Below are positions 57,301 through 64,000 of a stretch of DNA of 64,000 nt, piece by piece. The notes under the pieces were generated by a model, which was not told where the DNA came from, made no database searches, and saw only the letters and a program-made list of their open reading frames with translations. The DNA is from Yamagishiella unicocca (taxonomy: Eukaryota; Chlorophyta; Chlorophyceae; Chlamydomonadales; Volvocaceae), in assembly GCA_003116995.1 (NCBI GenBank), contig BDSL01000013.1:744001-808000 (forward strand), given 5' to 3'. Made by a program: the position numbers and the translations under genes. Numbering within the stretch: the stretch's first letter is position 1; the number at the start of each line of letters is the position of its first letter.

Positions 57301-60300
57301 GGACGTTTCACTGGAAGCAAAGTCTGCACCGTTCGAAACTGCGTACACTGCGTTGACCCAGACAGACAACCTCCAAATGTAGCTCGTTTTCGAAGGCGGA
57401 ATTCGAACTTTCTCTAGATCCAATGCGGAACCGCAATGCCAAGGCAGGTGCTGGCCGTGAGCGCCCATGCGCCGGCACCTGATGGCGTGCCTTCCCGAGC
57501 CTATGAGAGGCGTCTAAATTCACCCCGTGCTCCTTTTGCCTCTTGCACTGCAGCGCCTGCAAGAAGCCATGCAAGAGCACTTGGAAGTAACCTTCAACAC
57601 TGAGCAGGTGGACGACGAGCACATTCTGGGGATATACCCGGCAACAATCCGCCGCAAGGTGCTCCGCCACCTTTACCTACAGCCCGTCAAGAACTGCTAC
57701 CTTTTCAAAGGCTGCAAGCAGCGCTTCCTGGACGCGATGCTCACCGCTGCGCGCGTGGAGCTGTTCATGCCGGCCGTGCAGCTGATGATTGAGGGCGACA
57801 ACGTGGCAGAGCTTAACATCATTGTTTCAGGCGAAGTGCTGGTCGCGGAGGCGGGCATTAACCTGAACGCGGCGTTCAGCCAGTTTGCGACGACGCCAGC
57901 GGACCCATCCGCACATGGTGGCCGTTCCTGGACCGGCGGCGAAGGCAGCATGAAGCACAGCGCGAGCCTCAGCCGGAACGCCAGCATCAACGCGAGCATG
58001 AACCGGAGCGCGAGCATGAACCGGAGTGCAAGCATGAACCGGAGTGCAAGCATGAACCGATCCGCTAGCATGAACCGCGCGCCTAGCATGAACGGCAGCA
58101 TGAAGGGTGAGTCTGGCGCAACTGACTGCTGCTTAGGAAACTGCTTCTGGCAGCAGTTTCATCACTCGGGGGAGTAAGTGGTTGTTTGAGCCCTGGCTGT
58201 TCTGGCTGCTAGCGCAAGATGGAAGTCATTGCGGCGTGTTTCTGGCGTATATGTGGGTTACAGACAGCAATATGCGGCAACTATGGAGCAGTCCACGGAC
58301 CGGCAGGCCACCCTTGCACTTTGCAGGAGCGGCGTTGGCCTTTTTATTAGAGGTGTAACCCTTAAGCGCGCGGAAGTGCTTCCTTGTGTAGTAATGTTGG
58401 ATGAAACCATGTTTGCCCGCAGCGCAGCTGCTAAAACGCCTCCGTTTCACCGCCCACAGACTTCTTACTTGACGGCGCCAATGGCTTCATGGAAATGGCG
58501 ACGGGCAAGAAGGTGATGACCCGATACAGCAGCGACGCGCTTGCCGAGGTGCCCTTCTTCACAGGTGCGTGTGGGCCACACCGTTAACTGCCCGCGCCAC
58601 CGCTGCCCGTCGTATCATGGCGCTGCGTCTCCTTGCCGAACGCTGCTCTTTTTTGACGCCCCGCCCCGCCCCACACCTTGTCCTCCGGTCCCCGTTGACC
58701 CGGGCTACCTCCTCTACAGATGTGCCGTCTAACGAGACCATCATGTCCCAAAGCGTCGTACGCGTGCTGAGCCTTCCCAAGTCTGCATGGGAGACGCTTA
58801 TGCAGCAGTTCCCGCAGCAAGCGCGCCTGGTGCTGGCCAACCTTCAGCATCGTGCCGAGATCACCTTGTCGCAAGAGCTGCAGGAGGTCGCGGACACGAC
58901 CCAGATGACGGAGGATCAGCTGAGGCATGCGCTACACCACCGCAAGGACAAGCACGCGGCGGAGAAGGCCAAGCCTGAACAGGAGGTGGTGGATCTCGAT
59001 GGTGGGTAATGAGGGCGCAGAGGGAAGGGAAGCGCTACAGCGGTCCGGATCGGAGGCTGTATGCGATGCCCTGATTGCGCGCCGTCTGGTTCAAGCACGG
59101 GATCGTACCCTACATGGGTGTCATTGGCGGCTGCGGGTGCTTACACCGACACCAACATGGGATGGGTGCAGGGCGATGGACGGAACGGCCGGGCGGACAG
59201 GCTGCGCGTTTTGGGGGTTCCAGGGTTTGCTGGCTTGCGTGCGTGCCTCAACGGGCTACCTATGGATGCGCTTGTTGAGCCTCTGTCCCTGCGGTGGAAG
59301 ACAGAGCAAGGCGCCAATTCAGGCAAACGCTTTTGTTTTGTCATGGATCACTTCCGCCCCGCAGATATCCTACCGCAAGGCCAGATCGAGTTCCTCGGCC
59401 GCCTGGATGATGTCAGGGCTGTCGTACGAGCGCACGTGCGCAAGGTTGACCAGCTGCGGACGTTTGAATTCCTGGGGTGCGCTTCCGACGGCGACATCGA
59501 GACGCTGCGAAATATGACAAACCAGGGCATGAGTCCCAACAGCGCCGACTACGATGGCCGCACCGGGCTCATGCTGGCGGCGTCGGGTGGCCATGAGGTG
59601 GGTAGCGCCAGCAGCACCAGCCAGCATCGGGCAGCAGGCAACAGCAGGCACAAGCTTTGATGCGCGTTCCGGCCGAAATGACTTCGCGTGAATCTCCACT
59701 GTTGACACTCGTAGACCGCTGGACCCAAAGTCAGCCTCCTCCATTGGTCCGGGCTGACCCCGAATATTTCCACGACGATGTGATATCGAAGAAGTGTGTT
59801 CGGGGGTCTTATGCCGCAACCTTGCCCTGCCCTGCCTTGCCTCAGGCTGTGGTGCGGCTGCTCCTGGACAGTGGCGCTAAGAGCGACCAGCTCGAGTGGG
59901 TAATGACGGTTGCCGGGTTGGCTTGGATAGTATTTGACAGCGATCGCAACAGTGTGTTATAGTGCACTGGAAATGGCAGTGATTGCAACAGTGTGTTATA
60001 GTGCACTGGGACGTCAACATGGCAGGACAGGATGTGCATTCGGGGGAGGTGTGGCCCATCCCGCGGTCTTCCCTGAATCAATCCCTGGGCGGGATCTCTT
60101 CTTACCATCCGCCCTGCCGCCCTGCCGCCCGTGCTGCATCATGCGCGCAGTGCCTTTGGCAACTCCGCTATGTGCGAGGCTGTAAAGAATTCGCATGACA
60201 ACGTCATCGACGTGCTGCTCAGTTATGGCGCCACGTGAGTTCCCGATGAAGGGGTCGCGACGTGCAGCTCTATTTGCATCATTGCGTGTCCATCATGTAC

Positions 60301-63300
60301 CCCTGCACCACCTTTACCCTATGAAGACGGCAACGGTGCCGTTTGGAGGAACATAGCTTGCCAGTTTATTTTTGTGACAACAGCGAAGTGCGACCGGTCG
60401 CGAATGGCTGTTTTGTCACACAATCAAGGTTTTCACTGCGTGATTCGTTAACGAGGATTTTTCCTTAACTGTCGGGTCGCAGGCTCGCCATGGAAGCCAT
60501 GACGGTGGCAAGCGTGATGTGCACCTCCGTGTTCGAGGGCGACCTCGTCAAGCTGCGCCGCCTACTCCGCTCCGGCGCGCAGCCCGACGCGTCTGACTAC
60601 GACAAGCGGTCCGCCCTTCACATCGCCGGCGCCGAGGGCAACCTGGCAGCCGTCAAGCTGCTGATCGAGGAGGGCGGCGCCGACCCCAACTTCCAGGACC
60701 GCTGGGGCAACACCGCGCTGGACGAGGCGCGACGCGTGGGAGCCACGCCCGTGGTGGCGTACTTGGAGGGGCTCTTGGGCAGCGAGCAGCTTACTGGGTC
60801 GGGCCAGAGGCACCGCCAGCAGATCGCAACCGAGTTTCTTTCCGCTTGCGGCACGGGCGATCTGCACCGCGTGCGCTACATCGCCCACAACTCGCAGCCC
60901 GGCTGTGTCTTTACCGGCCTGGTGCTGGCTGCCTCAAAAGGTCACAAGGTGCGAGTTAGGCTGGCTGACGACCACCACGCAAATGGGGGTGGAGTGGAAG
61001 GCGTGGCGTCGGCTAACTAGTGGCGTCCAGGCTTGCTTGATCCAAGGGGGGGCGGGCAGACGCGCGGATCACGCAGGGGGGCACGGGAAACGGCGGGGTA
61101 GTAGTAGTCTACAAGGCAAGCAGCCCGCCTTGCTGCCGATGATGATGCTGCCGCTTCTTATGTTTCTCGTGCATCAGGACTCATATAGCGAGGGCAGCTG
61201 TGCCAACCAGCCGAGACTGCTTCGTTGCGTGGGTTCACAGCCTGCTTCTCCTCCCATTCTTAGCCGTTGGCCTCTTCACACGTTTTCCTTATTTTGAACC
61301 CTTTCAACTTCCTTCTTCAGGAGGTGGTCGAGATGCTGCTGGCTTGGGTGCCGAGCGACATGCTGCTCGCTGAGGGCCACATGGCTTTGGTGGAGGCCGC
61401 ACGCATGGGGCACTGCGGGGTCGTGTCGGCGCTGCGCGCGTGCGGCGTCAAGCTGCCCGACCCGCGGGACGCGACGCTCATCGCGCAAGTGCGGGCCGCG
61501 GTGACGTCCGTCGACCTCCGCGCGGTGGCCGCGATGCTGGTCGCCGGCGTCGACTTGACGTCGTCGCACGGCAGCGGCATCCTGCATGCCGCCGCCTCGT
61601 CGGGTTCCGTGGAGATGGTGAGCGGTGGGCGCGGGCGCGCGGCTGTCCGCTAGGATGGACTCGTACAGGGTCTTCCGAGTTGCATCACCACCAGGCGCGC
61701 AAAATCAAATGACGCCGCTGCAGCCCAGCGTCCTTGATTCCCCGCCCATGTGGTAACCCGCTGCTGCCAGCCCGTGCTTGTATCTCTCGAGTACCACTGC
61801 TAGCGCAGCCAACCCCAACCAGCCGTACGGTAGGTCCACTCTAAAGTCCCTGTGTAAGTCTCACACTCACACCTAGCTCGCCGTCTTGCCCGTACTCGTC
61901 CCGTCACTCTTCAGGTGCGGCGCTTGGTGGAGGAAGGTTGTATGCGCCCTGGCGCAGAGGACTCGGCAGGCAAGACGCCTGCGACTGTCGCGGAAGCCAC
62001 CAAGCAGCTCAGCGTGTCCGACTATCTGCGCTGGGCGGTCTCCATGAGCTCTTCCGGGGCGACGACCGACATTACGGTTGCGGCTGCTTCGCGATACGGC
62101 CCGCTGCCCGACTACACTTCCGCTGACACGCATGACGAGCTGAGCCACGGCGTGACGGCGCCAGACGCGCTCAATGCGGCAGACGGTGCGTCGCTTGACG
62201 CTGCACAGGCGCCAGGGTAGAGCGTATGCTATGTCGTGCCGAAGCCAGGCAGCTGGGCTTCGCTGTGCTCCGGTAGTCGGATGGCTTTAGTCATGAAGCG
62301 CACATGGGACAGAAGCTTGGGGGCCCTTTTGGACGACACATGGGACGCATCGCACGGACCGCGACTGAGCGTACACGACACGAGCGTACACGACTTCCGT
62401 ACTTCCGTACTTCCACCGGACTAGGTTGTCGTACAAAGCGTCGTGGTTGCATCACAAGGCTCGGGGGTTTACTTCGCAGTTGGCAACACTGGGCCCCTAA
62501 TAGCCGCTGCGCGCGCTACCTTTTCGCTTTGGTGTCCGCGACCAAACTGACGACTTGTGGTATTTTCAAACTTGTGTGCTTTTGGTCTCCGTCGCTCGTT
62601 TGCGTTCCCGAACCCTCTGGCGGCACCTCTACTCCCCTGTCCTAACCGCTTCGAAACCCTGTGGTCCCCACCAACCCCGCGCACAGATGATGACGACGAC
62701 CTGCCTCGACTCATCGCCCACATGGGCTCCATTGGCTCGGCTCACAGCTCCCGCCGCGATAGCGCTCGCCACGGCAACTTCGGCGGCATGGCGCGTCAGG
62801 CGTCTGTCCCACGAACCGCCGCGCTGTGGAGGCTGTCCTCCTTCGCGCGTATGCCGGGTACGCCGCTGTCTCCATTTCGCGAAATCACAAACCCACGTGT
62901 GCAGCTGCTGCGTGTCGGGATAGCTTAGCCGCCAGGCCACCGCCACCTGCTCCGCGAAAAGACTTTTTCCTATCGCTGGTGGTGCATGGCTCTCCTCCCC
63001 TTCACTCCACATGCCGCCTTGTCGTGTTTTCGGTGGCTACCATGCGCCCTGCGGGCTGAGTGCAAGCTGCGTGCGCCGCTCCGAAGCTAAGCCACCCATA
63101 TTGCGCCGCTCCGAAGCTAAGCCACCCATATTGCGCCGCTCCGAAGCTAAGCCACCCATATTGCGCCGCTCCGAAGCTAAGCCACCCATATTGCGCCGCT
63201 CCGAAGCTAAGCCACCCATATTGCGCCGCTCCGAAGCTAAGCCACCCATATTGCGCCGCTCCTGTGTCCCCAGGAGGCCCCGCGATGCCAGACGGTGACT

Positions 63301-64000
63301 TCGACGGCTTCCCGGAAGGCACGGCGGCACCGTTTCGACCCCATCGCACCGCCAGCCTGACTGGCTTCCTCGCCGGGCACCGCGTCGACGCTAAAAACGA
63401 CGACATCACCAACGACGACATCGACGACCTCATCCCGGCGGCCTACGGACCCGCGCCACCGCCGCCCTCCATGCTATCGCACGCGCACCACCACAAGGCC
63501 CCGCTGACAAACAATGAACGCTTTCCCTCGACGCTGGGCTACAGCGTCGCAGCGCTGGCGCCCCCGCCTGCGGCGGCCAGCGCGCAGCATCAGCGGCAGT
63601 CCAGCACCCTGTCGGGACTGCCGGAGCACGGCAACGAGCAGAACCGCGGGCAGAACCGGGAAGCCGCACCTCTACCAGCGGCCGCACCGGGTTCCTTCAC
63701 TGCGGGTTTGATTCGGCAGCTCTCCCGCGCCGTGTCGCGGCAGCGGTCGCAAGGGGCGGTCCAGCCGAGCCCTGATCAGGAAGGTGCGCCCTCGTTCTCG
63801 GGTCTGGAGCGCACAGGGTCAGCCGGCGGCCAGGTTGCATCCGGCCGCCCTCGCTCGTCCATTGGGCAATCGCCTCTGGCGCACGGCTTCGTGGCGGCGA
63901 GCCCCCATGAGGGGGCGCCTGCGAGCAGTGTCGGCACGGCTGCCGCTGCGGCGGCCGCTGTGGACAGCGGCGGCGGCGGCTCCAGACGCGGTTCCGATGC
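54341..64000 (+). CDS. Shaker-type K+ channel with CNBD and ankyrin repeats, GLGD pore; 3' incomplete
   Basis: Eighteen exons, all phase-consistent: 54341-54424, 54608-54790, 54919-55316, 55588-55740, 56265-56391, 56518-56843, 57142-57280, 57554-58106, 58460-58564, 58720-59001, 59365-59597, 59846-59895, 60151-60234, 60483-60948, 61321-61617, 61915-62185, 62687-62857 and 63274 onward (open at the edge), at least 1549 codons. S1 (SGWVIPFHFAFL), S2 (VAIVEFLGCAVFFIDFVMKF), S3 (DMLGWFPLDWLVID), sparse S4 (LAWLKLLHLARMYRVFELF), pore SAFTGLGDG (filter at residues 402-406), S6 (LFNLFLGAYILGTVTMLVV). The C-linker and cyclic-nucleotide-binding domain (about 471-760) are split by an SMNRSA-repeat insert. 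Ankyrin-type repeats span about 784-1200, then a disordered tail. This is the plant AKT/KAT plan: a plasma- or vacuolar-membrane K+ channel. Ion selectivity with Leu for Tyr is untested. Confidence 0.9.
57985..58090 (+). repeat. 18-bp coding repeat (SMNRSA)n in the CNBD insert
   Basis: Five to six copies of gcaagcatgaaccggagt and variants encode (A)SMNRSA hexapeptides inside the cyclic-nucleotide-binding domain of the K+ channel, before the exon end at 58106. Confidence 0.9.
63073..63262. repeat. 30-bp intronic minisatellite, about 6 copies
   Basis: Six near-perfect copies of gctccgaagctaagccaccc plus atattgcgcc lie in the last visible intron of the K+ channel gene, ending 11 bases before the acceptor at 63273. 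The 30-bp period leaves both strands open (RSEAKPPILR on plus), but splice phase (1 to 1) supports an intron. Confidence 0.92.

Noticed and set aside
63073..63262. CRISPR-like array or coding repeat
   Set aside because: Head-to-tail 30-bp units without spacers, in a eukaryotic intron with phase-matched splice sites.

Overview
The window looks like nuclear DNA of a volvocine green alga (Chlamydomonas/Volvox relatives). Exons are very GC-rich, introns are many and short with GT..AG borders, low-complexity Ala/Gln/Gly/Pro tracts and minisatellites are abundant, TGTAA-type polyadenylation signals occur, and there are several proline-rich cell-wall-type proteins. I cannot fix the species. All gene models below were assembled by eye from splice consensus, exon phase and family motifs.

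Layout. (1) 1-5685, minus strand: a huge hydroxyproline-rich glycoprotein reading frame, open at the left edge, lying antisense to a showier but apparently spurious plus-strand ORF. (2) About 5.7-10.3 kb: lower-GC gene-poor DNA with a few repeats. (3) 10.8-26.9 kb: two divergently transcribed paralogues (minus 10782-16926, plus 18139-26884), each a very large low-complexity protein with two chromodomain modules introduced by a GRxYPxSxCxRPGD-type motif. (4) 29030-32786, plus: a FAM98-family gene of 8 exons with minisatellite-filled introns. (5) 33180-36318, plus: a secreted or ER-luminal LEA-like protein with seven 29-residue repeats and a C-terminal KTEL. (6) 38661-40998 (minus) and 46728-49413 (plus): a divergent pair of proline-rich plus CAP/PR-1 domain genes, separated by 5.7 kb of lower-GC DNA holding an inverted-repeat element family. 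(7) 49.4-54.3 kb: gene-poor, with a 61-bp triplicate and a 1.16-kb element with inverted ends. (8) 54341 to the right edge, plus: a plant-type Shaker K+ channel with a GLGD pore, an interrupted cyclic-nucleotide-binding domain and a long ankyrin region. It is incomplete at its 3' end.

Themes. Two independent gene pairs (chromodomain and CAP) are arranged head-to-head as inverted duplicates. Several genes encode secretory or wall proteins: the HRGP, the two CAP/HRGP proteins and the LEA/KTEL protein. Repeats sit mostly in introns, but in the HRGP, the LEA protein, chromodomain gene B and the K+ channel they are inside the coding sequence.
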